NCBI RefSeq assembly: GCF_018729455.1
Contig: NZ_JAHHZF010000005.1
Location: 402,996 to 466,995 of the forward strand
DNA from: Prosthecodimorpha staleyi
Lineage (GTDB): Bacteria > Pseudomonadota > Alphaproteobacteria > Rhizobiales > Ancalomicrobiaceae
Length of the DNA stretch: 64,000 nucleotides
Direction of reading: 5' to 3'
The position numbers were made by a program, and so were the translations under genes. The notes beneath the pieces are model-generated. The model was given only the letters and a program-made list of their open reading frames with translations. It did no database searches and was not told the origin of the DNA. Below, piece by piece: positions 17,072 to 26,855 of the stretch; position 1 is the stretch's first letter, and every line of letters starts with the position of its first letter.

Positions 17072-17776
17072 TCAGGGGAGCGTGCAGGTGCCGGTGCCGC
17101 CGTCGCGGACGTAGGAATCGGTCGAGGCGGCCCCGTTGGCGGCGGTCACGACGTTGAGACCCGGGACCAGGAAGACCGGGGTGCTGCGCCGGGTCGTGCC
17201 GTTCAACTGGGTCAGAGGAACGCCGTTGACCGAGACATTCAGCAGGTAGGCGCCGTTGGCGAAGAGATTGACGAAAGGCTGCGCCCGGCCGGTCGCCCCG
17301 TTCAGAGCGCAGCCGGGCACCACGGTCATGGAGGATTTGCGGCTCGCGGCATATTCGACATCGCCCGTCACCGCATTGCCGACGGTGCTCGGAATGCAGA
17401 TATTCGCCTGCCCGGGATCCGGCGTCGCGTCGAACGTAAAGCTGTCCGTGCCGGCGCCCTTCAGCACCACCGCGACGGTATCGACCTGCGGTCCGAGCCA
17501 GACCGTGGCGTCGGGGCTGGAAAAATTGACGCTGGCCACCGGGGCCCGGTTGAGCAGGATGGTCGCCTTCGCGTTCTTCTTGGCATTGTAGAGTCCCGCC
17601 TTGACCATCGGCGCCATGCCGTTGACCGGGTGTAGCGCGCATTCGATGCCGCCCGACGCATAGGTCTTGCCGCTGGGACCGACCTGCACCCCGGTCAGCG
17701 CATCCGCATCCGGAACGAAGGCCAAGGCGGCGACCAAGCCGAGCAGGCCGGCAAAGCTATGGCGTCCGTACTTCAT
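17072..17776 (-). CDS. Hypothetical secreted protein
   Basis: 234 residues from the ATG at 17776, which has GGGGAC just upstream. A signal peptide (MKYGRHSFAGLLGLVAALAF, cleaved after PDADA) is followed by a beta-rich extracellular domain with no family I recognise. Four cysteines (IECALH, ANICIP, PGCALN, GTCTLP) could form two disulfides. Segments such as GLNVVTAANGAASTDSYVRD suggest Ig-like or jelly-roll strands. A long AT-richer region separates it from the divergent molybdenum enzyme. Confidence 0.65.
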   Translation of the reverse strand: MKYGRHSFAGLLGLVAALAFVPDADALTGVQVGPSGKTYASGGIECALHPVNGMAPMVKAGLYNAKKNAKATILLNRAPVASVNFSSPDATVWLGPQVDTVAVVLKGAGTDSFTFDATPDPGQANICIPSTVGNAVTGDVEYAASRKSSMTVVPGCALNGATGRAQPFVNLFANGAYLLNVSVNGVPLTQLNGTTRRSTPVFLVPGLNVVTAANGAASTDSYVRDGGTGTCTLP

Positions 17777-18401
17777 CGTATGTCCCCACGCGTCACGATC
17801 AAAATCCGTCCAAGACCTAAAATCACGCCAGATCTCATCGACATGCCGGCCTATGGCAGCCGTAATCATCCCCGATCGGGAGCCACATTCACTGGACGGT
17901 CGGCACATGATGCATTCTTCATAGCGAGAATGTCGTGACGCTGACGTCTTGTACTGAGGAATCTGAAATTCGATCCTCACGAATATTTGGAAATTCTGCC
18001 AATAAACCGACGAAGGGTCAGGCTCTCGTCAGCCTCTTCGGGTAACATCGGAAGGCGGGGTTTGCGCCGTGGAACCATGAGCCTTCTGGCGCAATTTATG
18101 AAATTCCGCGGATTTCCCATAGGATTCATTAGGCAATTCAAGACACGACGACCGCTGTCGTCCTCAAGCGATTCGTCGGCAGCAAGGCAATTCCCAATCG
18201 ATCGCCCCCGGCTTTACACGTTTGCGAAGCCTTTGCATCGAATCAATCGCTAATTCCATTCGAATTCTCGCGCCGAGCTGAGATGACGCTTACACGGCAG
18301 GTAAACATGACTTAACATTTGGTGACGTACGGTCCGCCCCGGCGAACACGACCTTGGGACGGCTCGGTCTTGGCGCCCCAAACGCCTTTGGGGAACGAGA
18401 C
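17777..18401. other. Divergent intergenic region, AT-richer
   Basis: 625 bp between the secreted-protein gene (minus) and the iorA-like gene (plus). Base composition is clearly more AT-rich than the genes, as expected for two promoter regions. An 88-codon open frame at 17987-18253 has no ribosome site and an unnatural composition, so it is not called. A stem-loop directly before the iorA-like start is listed separately. Confidence 0.5.
18376..18393 (+). promoter_or_regulatory. Hairpin overlapping the iorA-like ribosome binding site
   Basis: CCCCAAA - CGCC - TTTGGGG is a perfect 7-bp stem with a tetraloop. The right arm contains the GGGG of the only plausible Shine-Dalgarno sequence (GGGGAACGAG) before the ATG at 18402. 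Folding would mask the ribosome site, so translation may be controlled here. Confidence 0.4.
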
Positions 18402-18854
18402 ATGTACAAGCTTACCATCAACGGGAAGTCGTATTCGGTCGACGTGCCGGCCAGCATGCCGTTGCTCTGGGTGCTGCGCGACGTGGTCGGCCTGACGGGC
18501 ACGAAATACGGCTGCGGCATCGAGGTGTGCGGCGCCTGCACCGTGCTGGTCAACGGCGAGCCGGAGCGCTCCTGCGACATGGAGGTCAAGGAGGCGGTCG
18601 GCAAGCAGATCACGACGGTCGAGGGCCTGTCGCCGAACCGCAGCCATGCCCTGCAACTGGCCTGGATCGCCAAGCAGGTGCCGCAATGCGGCTATTGCCA
18701 GTCGGGCATGCTGATGAAGGCCGCGGCCCTGCTCCGGCAGACGCCGAAGCCCACGGACGCCCAGATCGACGCCGCCATGAGCAATGTCTGCGCCTGCGGC
18801 ACCTATCCCCGCATCAAGGCCGCCATCAAGGCCGCCGCCGGCATCGCCGCCTGA
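18402..18854 (+). CDS. (2Fe-2S)-binding subunit of a molybdenum hydroxylase (IorA-like)
   Basis: A 150-residue small subunit of the xanthine oxidase/isoquinoline 1-oxidoreductase type. The plant-ferredoxin cluster ligands are C38-x4-C43-x2-C46 plus C58, and the second cluster is the helical CGYC (C96, C99) and VCAC (C130, C132) pair. It passes electrons from the molybdopterin subunit encoded immediately downstream. No FAD subunit is encoded nearby, as in IorAB-type enzymes that hand electrons to a cytochrome. It carries no signal peptide and would be carried out by the Tat signal of its partner. Confidence 0.93.
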   Translation: MYKLTINGKSYSVDVPASMPLLWVLRDVVGLTGTKYGCGIEVCGACTVLVNGEPERSCDMEVKEAVGKQITTVEGLSPNRSHALQLAWIAKQVPQCGYCQSGMLMKAAALLRQTPKPTDAQIDAAMSNVCACGTYPRIKAAIKAAAGIAA

Positions 18855-18939
18855 TCGCCGATCCGGTCGTGCGCCGTCCCTGGACGGAGCCGCCGGACCG
18901 CCGCCGATCCCGCATGCCCATTCGAGGAGCCCGTTCGCC

Positions 18940-21213
18940 ATGACGATCCATCAGAACACCCCCGATCCCACCACAGTCAGCCGCCGCACCCTGATCGGAC
19001 AAGGCGCCGCCGCCTTCGCCGGCCTTGCCATCGGCTTCGGCCCGCAGACGGCGGACGCCAAGAAGGGCGGTGGCGGAAGCGGCAGCGGCAGCGGAAGCGG
19101 CAGCGGCAGTGGAGGCGGCAGCGGCGGCACGACGACGCCGACCGGCACGACGACGACCACCAATGTCGGCGGCCTCACCGGCACCTATGTCGGCAACTGG
19201 CTGCTGATCGGCGCCGACAACACCGTCACGATCCTGTGCGGCAGCCAGGAGATGGGCCAGGGCATCATGACCGGCCTCGCCCAGGTTGTGGCCGAGGAGC
19301 TGATGGTCGACTGGAACCAGGTCAAGGTCGAGCATGCCCCGGCCGGCAACTTCACCTATGCGGATCCGGCGATGCGCGGCGTCACCGGCGGCTCCATGTC
19401 GATGCGCGGCTACTACCAGGGCCTGCGCGTCGCCGGCGCGAAGGCCCGCGAGATGCTCAAGATGGCGGCCGTCGCCCGCTTCGGCGGTTCGCTCGGCAAT
19501 GCGGTCGCCGCCTCCGGCACGGTCTCGGTCAACGGCCAGACCGCCACCTATGGGGCGCTCGCGGCGTCCGCCGCGCAGCAGACCCCGCCATCGAGCCCGG
19601 CCCTGGTCGGCAACGGCCGCCTGATCGGCCGTTCGGTGGCGCGCACCGACATCCCCGCCAAGGTCGACGGCAGCGCCGTCTTCGGCATCGACGTGCGCCT
19701 GCCCGGCATGGTCTATGCGGCCGTCAAGCACTCCCCTGTGCATGGCGGCACGCTGTCGCCGACCTACGCCCCGGCCACGCCGGCCGGCACGCTCAAGGCG
19801 GTCAATCTCGGCACGGCGGTCGCCGTGGTCGCCTCCAACACCTGGGCGGCCAAGAATGCGGTCGCCAGACTCAGCCCGAGCTGGATCCTGCCCGTCGGCG
19901 CCACCGACATCGACAGCGCCAAGATCGACGCCACCGCGCAGACCCTGATGGCGTCCGGCACGCCGCTCAACGCCGAACTGCTCGGCGATGCCGAGGGCAG
20001 TTGGGCCGGCTCGCCGAAGAAGCTCGAGATGACCTATTCGGCGCCGTTCATGGCCCATGCCACGCTGGAGCCGATGGCTTGCACGGTGCTCTACACGCCC
20101 GGCCAGTCCTGCGAGGTCTGGGCCTCGACGCAGGCGCCGCCCTCGGTGGTCGGCGTGGTCACCAAGCTGACCGGCCTGCCGGCCACCGCCATCATCGTCC
20201 ATCCGATGTTCATGGGCGGCGGCATGGGCCGCAAGTTCGAGACCGATTTCGTCACCGAGGCGGTCAAGATCGCCATGGCGGTCCCGGGCAAGCCGGTCAA
20301 GCTGACCTGGACCCGCGAAGAGGATATGACCCACGACTTCTACCGGCCGATGGCCCTGTCGCGGGTCCGGATCGGTCTCGACGCCAACAACCAGCCGACC
20401 GCCTGGTCGAACCGCATCGTGACGCCCTCGATCCTGCTGCGCTTCGGCGTGCCCGGCACGATGGTCGACAGCCAGGCCGTCGACGGCGCCATTGGCCTGC
20501 CCTACGCCTTCCCGTCGAAGCGTGTCGACTATGTCCGCCACACCACCACGGCGCCGGTCGGCTTCTGGCGCTCGGTCGGCCATTCCTACAACACCTTCGT
20601 GGTCGAATCGGCGATCGACGAGGCGGCGCTTGCGGCCGGCGTCGACCCGCTCCTGTTCCGCCAGAGGCTGCTCTCCGCGTCGCCGCGCCACCTCGCCGTG
20701 CTCAACGCCGCCGCCGCGCTGGCCGGATGGGGCACGACCCCGCCGGCGGGCCGGGCCCGCGGCATCGCCATGACGATCGGCTTCGGCAGCATCGTCGCCC
20801 AGGTGGCGGAGATCTCGGCGCCGACGACCGGCGCGCTGACCGTGCACCGCATCTCCTGCGCCATCGATTGCGGCATCGCCGTCAATCCGGACCAGGTCAC
20901 CGCGCAGATGGAGGGCGGCATCATCCAGGCGCTCGGCGCGGCGATGTGGAGCCGGATCACCTTCTCGGCCGGCCGCACCGTGCAGCGCAATTACAACAAC
21001 TACCGCATGCTCAAGATGCGCGAGACGCCGCAGATCGCGGTCACCATCGTGCAGCAGGGCAGCCCGATCGGCGGCGTCGGCGAACCGGGCGTGCCCTGCG
21101 TCGCCCCGGCGGTCGCCAATGCCTATGCGAAACTGACCGGCACGCGCTTCCGCTCCCTGCCCTTCTTCCCCAATGCCGGAAGCATGGGCGAGGACGAGGG
21201 CGAGGACGACTGA
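18940..21213 (+). CDS. Molybdopterin-binding subunit of aldehyde oxidase/IorB-like hydroxylase, Tat-exported
   Basis: A 757-residue large subunit. It begins with a twin-arginine signal (SRRTLIGQGAAAFAGLAIG), then an unusual Gly-Ser run (about residues 43-63) and a Thr-rich stretch before the first cofactor-binding domain. Molybdenum-cofactor segments are visible: GSQEMGQGIMTGLAQ, GGGMGRKFE, GFWRSVGHSYN and GGVGEPGVPC with the catalytic Glu. It hydroxylates an aromatic heterocycle or aldehyde in the periplasm; the substrate cannot be read from sequence. GAGGAG precedes the ATG at 18940, and the gap to the small subunit is 85 bp. Confidence 0.93.
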   Translation: MTIHQNTPDPTTVSRRTLIGQGAAAFAGLAIGFGPQTADAKKGGGGSGSGSGSGSGSGGGSGGTTTPTGTTTTTNVGGLTGTYVGNWLLIGADNTVTILCGSQEMGQGIMTGLAQVVAEELMVDWNQVKVEHAPAGNFTYADPAMRGVTGGSMSMRGYYQGLRVAGAKAREMLKMAAVARFGGSLGNAVAASGTVSVNGQTATYGALAASAAQQTPPSSPALVGNGRLIGRSVARTDIPAKVDGSAVFGIDVRLPGMVYAAVKHSPVHGGTLSPTYAPATPAGTLKAVNLGTAVAVVASNTWAAKNAVARLSPSWILPVGATDIDSAKIDATAQTLMASGTPLNAELLGDAEGSWAGSPKKLEMTYSAPFMAHATLEPMACTVLYTPGQSCEVWASTQAPPSVVGVVTKLTGLPATAIIVHPMFMGGGMGRKFETDFVTEAVKIAMAVPGKPVKLTWTREEDMTHDFYRPMALSRVRIGLDANNQPTAWSNRIVTPSILLRFGVPGTMVDSQAVDGAIGLPYAFPSKRVDYVRHTTTAPVGFWRSVGHSYNTFVVESAIDEAALAAGVDPLLFRQRLLSASPRHLAVLNAAAALAGWGTTPPAGRARGIAMTIGFGSIVAQVAEISAPTTGALTVHRISCAIDCGIAVNPDQVTAQMEGGIIQALGAAMWSRITFSAGRTVQRNYNNYRMLKMRETPQIAVTIVQQGSPIGGVGEPGVPCVAPAVANAYAKLTGTRFRSLPFFPNAGSMGEDEGEDD

Positions 21214-21236
21214 GCCGCCGCGCGGCTATCGCGATC

Positions 21237-21270
21237 GGGTCGGCCGCCGGACAAGCCCGGTGGCCGACCC
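21237..21270. terminator. Bidirectional stem-loop terminator
   Basis: Left arm GGGTCGGCCGCCGG and right arm CCGGTGGCCGACCC form a 14-bp stem (one G-T pair) around a 6-nt loop, between the convergent molybdenum-enzyme and decarboxylase genes. No U tract. Confidence 0.6.
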
Positions 21271-21280
21271 GGCCGGGCCG

Positions 21281-22282
21281 TCAGCCCATGCCCCCGGACG
21301 CATAGGCCTCCGTGCGCGACGCCAGCGCGCCGCCGACGACGCCGCTGCCGAGCAGGCCCTCGAAATAGCCGATCGTCTTTTCCAGGCCCTCGCGCAGCGG
21401 GACCTTGGGCTCCCAGCGCAGGATCTCGCGGGCGTGGCCGATGTCCGGCCGGCGTTGCAGCGGATCGTCCTGCGGCAGCGGCCGGAACACGATCTTCGAC
21501 TTCGAGCCGGTCAGTTCGATCACCTGTTCGGCCAGCGCGCGGATCGTGAACTCGTCCGGATTGCCGATATTGATCGGCCCGGTCACGTCGTCGGGTGTGT
21601 CCATCATGCGCAGCATCGCCTCGATCAGATCGTCGCGATAGCAGAAGGAGCGGGTCTGCAGGCCCTCGCCGAAAATGGTGATGTCCTCGCCGCGCAAGGC
21701 CTGGACGATGAAGTTCGACACCACGCGCCCGTCATGGGGATGCATGCGCGGACCGTAGGTGTTGAAGATGCGGACGACCTTGATCCTCAGCTTGTGCTGG
21801 CGATGGTAGTCGAAGAACAGCGTCTCGGCGCAGCGCTTGCCTTCGTCGTAGCAGGAGCGGATGCCGATCGGATTGACGTTGCCCCAATAGCTTTCGACCT
21901 GCGGATGGACGACCGGATCGCCATAGACCTCGGACGTGGAAGCCTGCAGGATCCTGGCGCGGAGCCGCTTGGCAAGGCCCAGCATGTTGATGGCGCCGTG
22001 CACGCTGGTCTTGGTCGTCTGGACCGGATCGTGCTGGTAGTGGATCGGCGAGGCCGGACAGGCGAGATTGTAGATCTCGTCGACCTCGACATAGAGCGGG
22101 AAGCAGACATCGTGGCGCATCAGCTCGAAGCGGCGATGGCCGATCAGATGCTCGATATTGCGCCGTGTGCCGGTGAAGAAATTGTCGACGCACAGGACCT
22201 CGTCGCCACGGTCGAGCAGGCGTTCGACCAGATGGGAGCCGAGAAACCCTGCCCCGCCGGTCACTAAGATGCGCTTGTACAT
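21281..22282 (-). CDS. UDP-glucuronate decarboxylase (UDP-xylose synthase)
   Basis: A 333-residue extended [18 protein letters not shown] binds [49 protein letters not shown] (YxxxK) and [15 protein letters not shown] are the signature segments of UDP-glucuronate decarboxylases, which make UDP-xylose. The ATG at 22282 with GGAGCGGGA is chosen; the longer frame to 22366 has no support. It lies 80 bp downstream of the AGE-family gene on the same strand, so the two are likely cotranscribed and serve surface polysaccharide synthesis. Confidence 0.93.
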   Translation of the reverse strand: MYKRILVTGGAGFLGSHLVERLLDRGDEVLCVDNFFTGTRRNIEHLIGHRRFELMRHDVCFPLYVEVDEIYNLACPASPIHYQHDPVQTTKTSVHGAINMLGLAKRLRARILQASTSEVYGDPVVHPQVESYWGNVNPIGIRSCYDEGKRCAETLFFDYHRQHKLRIKVVRIFNTYGPRMHPHDGRVVSNFIVQALRGEDITIFGEGLQTRSFCYRDDLIEAMLRMMDTPDDVTGPINIGNPDEFTIRALAEQVIELTGSKSKIVFRPLPQDDPLQRRPDIGHAREILRWEPKVPLREGLEKTIGYFEGLLGSGVVGGALASRTEAYASGGMG

Positions 22283-22362
22283 TCCCGCTCCTTCATTCGT
22301 CCGCGCGGATTTGAAAAGTCCTACCAACCGCCATCCGGGGCTTCGAGCCCCGATCGCCTCGA

Positions 22363-23598
22363 TCAAGGGACCGTGACCGGTTCGGCCGCCCGAAGCGCCG
22401 TACCGCGTTCGGCCGCCGCAGCCAACTCGACCGCCGCGGCCAGTTCGGCCATCGCGGCCAACTCAGCCATCGCGGCCAACTCGGCCGCCGCGCAGGCGAA
22501 ATGGTAGAAGGTCGACGCCGGCGCCGGTTCCTCGACGAAACGGCCGTCCTCCTGCATCCGATCGCGCCAGAGTCCCGGCACCGCAACGTCAAGATAGCGC
22601 TCGATCGCCGACCAGGCGGACAGGATTTCGGCCTCGGCCTCGGAACGGGCCGCCGATCCCGGCGCGGCCCAGTCCCGGCAGGCGATGCCGGCCTTCAGGC
22701 GCTCGGTCTGCGGCCAGGCCCGCGCCGTGGCGCGCCTGATCCGGAAATCGCGCCCGATCTCGTCGACCGCCACGTTGCGGTCGCGGTCGACGCCGTGACG
22801 GCGGGCGATCTCGGCGAAGCGCAGCGCCATGGCGGCAGTCGCCTCGCCGGTCAGCGCCTGCCAGCGCCAGAGCAGCCAGGTCCATTCGAACAGATGGCCC
22901 GGCTCGACCGAATCGCCGTCATCGCCACGGAGCGGTCGCCAGTCGCCGTCGAAGACTTCGAGCAGGGCGCCGGTCTCGGGATCGCGGAAACGATCGCGGC
23001 ACATCGCGACGACCTGTCGGCCGAGGCTCCGCCAGCGCGGGCTCGTGCCGACGCTCATCCAGGCGATGGCGACTTCGAGGAGATGCATGTGCGGGTTGGC
23101 GCGCAGCGGCAATTGCCGCGGCCGGCGCTCCTCGTAACCGGCTACCGGGTGGCGCAGGTCGCGCTCGATCAGGTCGAGTGCCCGCAGCGCTTGCGGTTCG
23201 AGCGCCGGATCGCCGGTGATCCGCTGCGCCTCCGCCAACGCCAGCATCAGAAAGGCCTGGTCGTAGAGATCGGGCCCGGCATCCAGGATGGTCCCGTCGA
23301 CGGCGATGCGCGCCGCGATCCCGCCCGAAGCGGTGCTGCCGGGACCGCGCAGGAACGCGAGACCCTGTGCGACCGCCTGTTCCACCGGACCGCACCAGCC
23401 GAGCCGCGCCGCGACCGCGAAGGCATAGACCTGGCGCGCCGACACGCGCACCCGCCGCGTCTCGCGCAGGGCGTCCCCGTCGAGCCCGATCCGCTCGACG
23501 AAGCCGCCGGCGGGGTCGCGCCCGCGCGCCCACCAGAGCGGCGCGGCCTTGTCCACGACCCAGTCCCGCGCCTTGTCGGCAGCCTTCGCAAGCGGCAT
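22363..23598 (-). CDS. AGE-family (N-acylglucosamine 2-epimerase / mannose isomerase) enzyme
   Basis: A 411-residue (alpha/alpha)6-barrel sugar isomerase/epimerase. Family landmarks are [39 protein letters not shown] and [12 protein letters not shown], which place the catalytic histidines and substrate pocket. Whether it acts on mannose, mannose-6-phosphate or an N-acyl sugar cannot be told. The C-terminus carries a repetitive ELAAMA tail made of 18-bp DNA repeats. The ATG at 23598 with GAGG 7 bp upstream is used. Likely cotranscribed with the UDP-glucuronate decarboxylase gene. Confidence 0.9.
   Translation of the reverse strand: MPLAKAADKARDWVVDKAAPLWWARGRDPAGGFVERIGLDGDALRETRRVRVSARQVYAFAVAARLGWCGPVEQAVAQGLAFLRGPGSTASGGIAARIAVDGTILDAGPDLYDQAFLMLALAEAQRITGDPALEPQALRALDLIERDLRHPVAGYEERRPRQLPLRANPHMHLLEVAIAWMSVGTSPRWRSLGRQVVAMCRDRFRDPETGALLEVFDGDWRPLRGDDGDSVEPGHLFEWTWLLWRWQALTGEATAAMALRFAEIARRHGVDRDRNVAVDEIGRDFRIRRATARAWPQTERLKAGIACRDWAAPGSAARSEAEAEILSAWSAIERYLDVAVPGLWRDRMQEDGRFVEEPAPASTFYHFACAAAELAAMAELAAMAELAAAVELAAAAERGTALRAAEPVTVP
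22421..22492 (-). repeat. Four 18-bp tandem repeats in the AGE gene 3' end
   Basis: Four tandem 18-bp units (22421, 22439, 22457, 22475) of the form GCCAACTCGGCCATCGCG encode repeated AELAAM hexapeptides, an alanine-rich amphipathic helix past the normal barrel end. Copy number could vary between strains by slippage. Confidence 0.8.
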
Positions 23599-23862
23599 GT
23601 CAGTCCTCGCTGAGAATGCAGCCTGGCCGCAATGCGCGGATGACGCGCCGAATTTGGAACGCCACGCGCCGCTTCTCGAAGTCCAGTCAATAGTGCTGAC
23701 AGATCGTCGGCAGGTGCCAAAAATGTCCGGAAACGGTGAATCGCCCCCGCCAACGGCGGCGCCGCAACCAAACGGTCGGACTGACCGCCCCGCGGTGCGC
23801 ATGCGCGGGCGTCAAAAAGCCTGCCCGTGTTGGCGCCAGGGCGGCTGCCGCTTCCGGCCCCC

Positions 23863-24402
23863 TCAGGCCCGGCCGATCATCAGCAGAGCCAGTCCGCGCT
23901 CGACGGCCTCACGGTCGGGGCCGGACAGGATGGCAGTCAGGCGGCGTTCGGTTTCGGCGTGGTCGCGCATCGCCGGTTCGACGACGCGGCGGCCGAGTTC
24001 GGTCAGTTCGACCACCACGCCGCGGCCATCCGTGGCGTCGGCGAAACGCCGAATGTAGCCGGCCTTCTCAAGCCGGCGCAGCAGGTTGGAGAGGCCGCCC
24101 GAGGTCAGGATCAGGGTGTCGAGCAGGGCCTTCGGGCTCATCCGGTAGGGCTCACCCTCGACCCGAAGCGTCGCCAGAACCGCGAAGGCCGGATATTTCA
24201 GCTTGTGGCGCGCCAGCGTCTTGTTGATCGCCGCCAGATAGACCTCGTTCAGGTGCAGAAGCCGGCCGACGATCGCCTTGCCGGAACTGTCGATGCCGGG
24301 AAATTCGCGCTGCCAGCGGCGGATGCCGGCACCGACCCGATCCCCGTCCGACAGGGCATCGGCCACGGTTCCGTCGATCCGCTGTGCCGCTTCCCTGCCC
24401 AT
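23863..24402 (-). CDS. MarR-family transcriptional regulator
   Basis: A 179-residue protein with a MarR winged helix: KYPAFAVLATLRVEGEPYRM, PKALLDTLILTSGGLSNLLRRLEK (recognition helix), then RRFADATDGRGVVVELTELG as the wing. N- and C-terminal helices for dimerisation are present. The ATG at 24402 has GGGGGAG upstream. It is divergent from the ABC-importer operon beginning at 24692 and is the obvious candidate to repress it until its substrate appears; a palindrome at 24503-24516 is a candidate operator. Confidence 0.92.
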   Translation of the reverse strand: MGREAAQRIDGTVADALSDGDRVGAGIRRWQREFPGIDSSGKAIVGRLLHLNEVYLAAINKTLARHKLKYPAFAVLATLRVEGEPYRMSPKALLDTLILTSGGLSNLLRRLEKAGYIRRFADATDGRGVVVELTELGRRVVEPAMRDHAETERRLTAILSGPDREAVERGLALLMIGRA

Positions 24403-24502
24403 CGTCGTTCTCCCCCCGCAGCCATGTCCTGTGACCCAACCCGGCCGGCGGTTCAAGCCGCGGTTGTCGCATTCATTCATTCGACAGGATATCTTCCAAT
24501 TA

Positions 24503-24516
24503 TCTTTCTTGAAAGA
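24503..24516. promoter_or_regulatory. Candidate MarR operator
   Basis: TCTTTC-TT-GAAAGA, a perfect 6-bp inverted repeat in the AT-rich part of the 289-bp region between the MarR gene and the divergent importer operon. Size and symmetry suit a MarR dimer; binding is inferred. Confidence 0.5.
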
Positions 24517-24691
24517 CATTTCGACCCGTGCCATCCTGACCTTCGTCAGACGCTCCGACAGTCCGGCCGATCGGCCGGGGCGGTCGCCGGTGCGCCGACA
24601 AGACCAGCAATGACGGCCCTGATGCGCTGACCGGATGCGGCGCGGATAGAAGGGCCGCATCGACGGATCGGAATCGAGGAGAGGGCTCATC

Positions 24692-25717
24692 ATGTCGCTG
24701 TCGCTGCGCAATTCGACCATCGCCGCCGTCCTGACCGTCGGCCTGACCGGCACGGCGGGCGCCGAGGAGCTCGTGGTCGGCTCCTTCGGCGGGTCCTTCG
24801 CCGACAACGTCAAGGCCTGCCATGTCGCCGCCTTCGAGAAGGCGACCGGCGCCACCGTCGCCCTGAAGCTCGGCAACTCCTCGCAGTTCGCCGCCGCGGT
24901 CCGCGCCACCGGCGGCAAGCCGGACATGGACATCGTCTATATCGACAACTCGCTCGCCGCCCAGCTGAACGGCGAGGGCCTCGCCGACAAGATCGACCGC
25001 ACCAAGCTGAAGAGCGCGCCGGACGTGATCGCCTCGGCCTGGGGCAAGAACGACAGCTACGTCGTCGCCATGGTCAGCGCCACCGCCCTCGTCTACAACC
25101 CGAAGCTGGTCAAGACGCCGCCGAGCTCCTGGCTCGACCTCGCCGACCCGGCCTATGCCGGCAAATACGCGATCGGCGACATCACCGGCACCTCCGGCCT
25201 GCACTACCTGCTCGCGCTCAACAAGGCCAAGGGCGGCACGCTGGACAATACCGATCCGGGCTTCGAGGCGATCAAGCCGATCGCCAAGGGTTCGGCGGTT
25301 CTCTACACCCAGGCCGACCAGCTGCTCGCCCTGTTCGAGCGCGAGGAGATCGCCGTCGCGCCGTGGTATCCGGACCGTGCCGGCGTTGCCATGGACAAGG
25401 GCCTGTCGCTCGCCGTCGCCTATCCGAAGGAAGGCGCCGTCGGCATCCTGCCGGCCGTCGTCATCCCCAAGGGCACCGCGAAGGCCGATCTCGCACTGAA
25501 GTTCCTCGACCAGATCCTGTCCGCCGAGGGCCAGGGCTGCTTCTCCGAGAAGGCCTATATCGGCGCGGTCAACACCAAGGTGAAGCTGTCCGACAAGGTC
25601 GCCAAGATCGTGCCGAACGGCGACAGCCTGGAGAAGGCCTGGTTCATCGATCCCGAACTGATCGCCAAGAACTCGGCCAACTGGACCCGCCGCTGGCAGC
25701 GCGAGGTGGCGCGCTGA
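24692..25717 (+). CDS. ABC transporter substrate-binding protein (spermidine/putrescine type)
   Basis: A 341-residue periplasmic binding protein: signal peptide (cleaved after GTAGA), then EELVVGSFGGSFADNVKACH, MDIVYIDNSLAAQL, GTSGLHYLLALNKAKGG and PWYPDRAGVAMDKG, the layout of PotD/iron(III)-type class II binding proteins. It captures the ligand for the ATPase and two permeases that follow. GAGGAGAGGG precedes the ATG. The ligand may be a polyamine or another small cationic or amide compound, given the downstream enzymes. First gene of the operon. Confidence 0.92.
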   Translation: MSLSLRNSTIAAVLTVGLTGTAGAEELVVGSFGGSFADNVKACHVAAFEKATGATVALKLGNSSQFAAAVRATGGKPDMDIVYIDNSLAAQLNGEGLADKIDRTKLKSAPDVIASAWGKNDSYVVAMVSATALVYNPKLVKTPPSSWLDLADPAYAGKYAIGDITGTSGLHYLLALNKAKGGTLDNTDPGFEAIKPIAKGSAVLYTQADQLLALFEREEIAVAPWYPDRAGVAMDKGLSLAVAYPKEGAVGILPAVVIPKGTAKADLALKFLDQILSAEGQGCFSEKAYIGAVNTKVKLSDKVAKIVPNGDSLEKAWFIDPELIAKNSANWTRRWQREVAR

Positions 25718-25748
25718 TCCGGCCGCCGCGCCGCTGCGGGACACGCCC

Positions 25749-26855
25749 ATGAGCACGCTGACCTTCGAGGCGCTCGGCAAGTCCTACGGGGACACCGAGG
25801 TCGTCCGGGACATCTCGCTGACCATCCGGGAGGGGGAATTCGTCTCCCTGCTCGGCCCGTCCGGCTGCGGCAAGACCACCATCCTGCGTATGGTCGCGGG
25901 TCTGGTCGAGCCGAGCCGCGGGCGCATCCTGATCGGCAGCGACGATGTCACGCGGCTGCCGCCGAACCGGCGCGGCCTCGGTCTGGTGTTCCAGTCCTAT
26001 GCGCTGTTCCCGCATCTGACCGTGTTCGAGAACGTCGCCTTCGGGCTGCGCCGGCGCAAGGTCGCCGGCGCTGAGCTCGAGCGGCGCGTCCGCGAGGCGC
26101 TCGCCATGGTGCGCCTCGCCGCCTTCGGCGACCGCATGCCGCGCCAGCTCTCCGGCGGCCAGCAGCAGCGTGTCGCCATCGCCCGCGCCATCGCGCCGCG
26201 GCCGCGCGTGCTCCTGTTCGACGAGCCGCTGTCGAACCTCGATGCCCAATTGCGCGAGGAGATGCAGATCGAGCTGAAGCGCCTGCAGCGCGACGTCGGC
26301 ATCACCACCCTGTTCGTCACCCACGACCAGGGCGAGGCGCTGACCATGTCGGACCGGGTCGGCGTCATGGCCCGCGGCGTGATGCAGCAATTCGCCCCGC
26401 CCGAGGACATCTACCACCGGCCCGCGACCGCCTTCGTCGCCGGCTTCATCGGCCGGCCGAACCGGCTCGCCGGCCGCGTCGTCCGGCGCGACGGGTCGGG
26501 CGGCCGGGTCCGGATCGGCGACCGGGTCGAACTCGCCGCAGCCGCCGTCGACCTGCCGGCCGGCGCCGAAGCCAGCGTGATCATCCGCCAGGAGGCCATC
26601 GGGCTTATGGCGGAGGTCGGGGCCGTCGCCGGCACCGACCGGCCGGACGGCGCGCCCGGCATCCCCGGAACCGTCCTGCTGCGCTCCTTCTCGGGTGCGC
26701 GGGTGCAATATGTCGTGCGGATTGCCGAGGGCGTCGAACTGGTCGCGGAAACCGGCTCGAAAGGCGCCGCGGCCGATCTGGCGCCCGGCACTACGGTCAC
26801 CCTGGTGATCCCGCCCGAGGCGGTCTTCGCCATGGCGCCGGAAGCGGCGTCATGA
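25749..26855 (+). CDS. ABC transporter ATP-binding protein (PotA-like)
   Basis: 368 residues: Walker A GPSGCGKTT, Q-loop FQSYALFPHLTVFENVAFG, signature LSGGQQQRVAIARAI, Walker B LLFDEPLSNLDAQL, and the H-loop in FVTHDQGEAL. A C-terminal TOBE/MOP-like domain occupies about residues 240-368. It drives import at the inner membrane. It ends overlapping the first permease gene (4 bp), so the operon is tightly coupled. Confidence 0.95.
   Translation: MSTLTFEALGKSYGDTEVVRDISLTIREGEFVSLLGPSGCGKTTILRMVAGLVEPSRGRILIGSDDVTRLPPNRRGLGLVFQSYALFPHLTVFENVAFGLRRRKVAGAELERRVREALAMVRLAAFGDRMPRQLSGGQQQRVAIARAIAPRPRVLLFDEPLSNLDAQLREEMQIELKRLQRDVGITTLFVTHDQGEALTMSDRVGVMARGVMQQFAPPEDIYHRPATAFVAGFIGRPNRLAGRVVRRDGSGGRVRIGDRVELAAAAVDLPAGAEASVIIRQEAIGLMAEVGAVAGTDRPDGAPGIPGTVLLRSFSGARVQYVVRIAEGVELVAETGSKGAAADLAPGTTVTLVIPPEAVFAMAPEAAS

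Noticed and set aside
17987..18253. 88-codon frame in the AT-rich intergenic region
   Set aside because: No ribosome site, Arg/Ser-rich chance composition, lies in a divergent promoter region.
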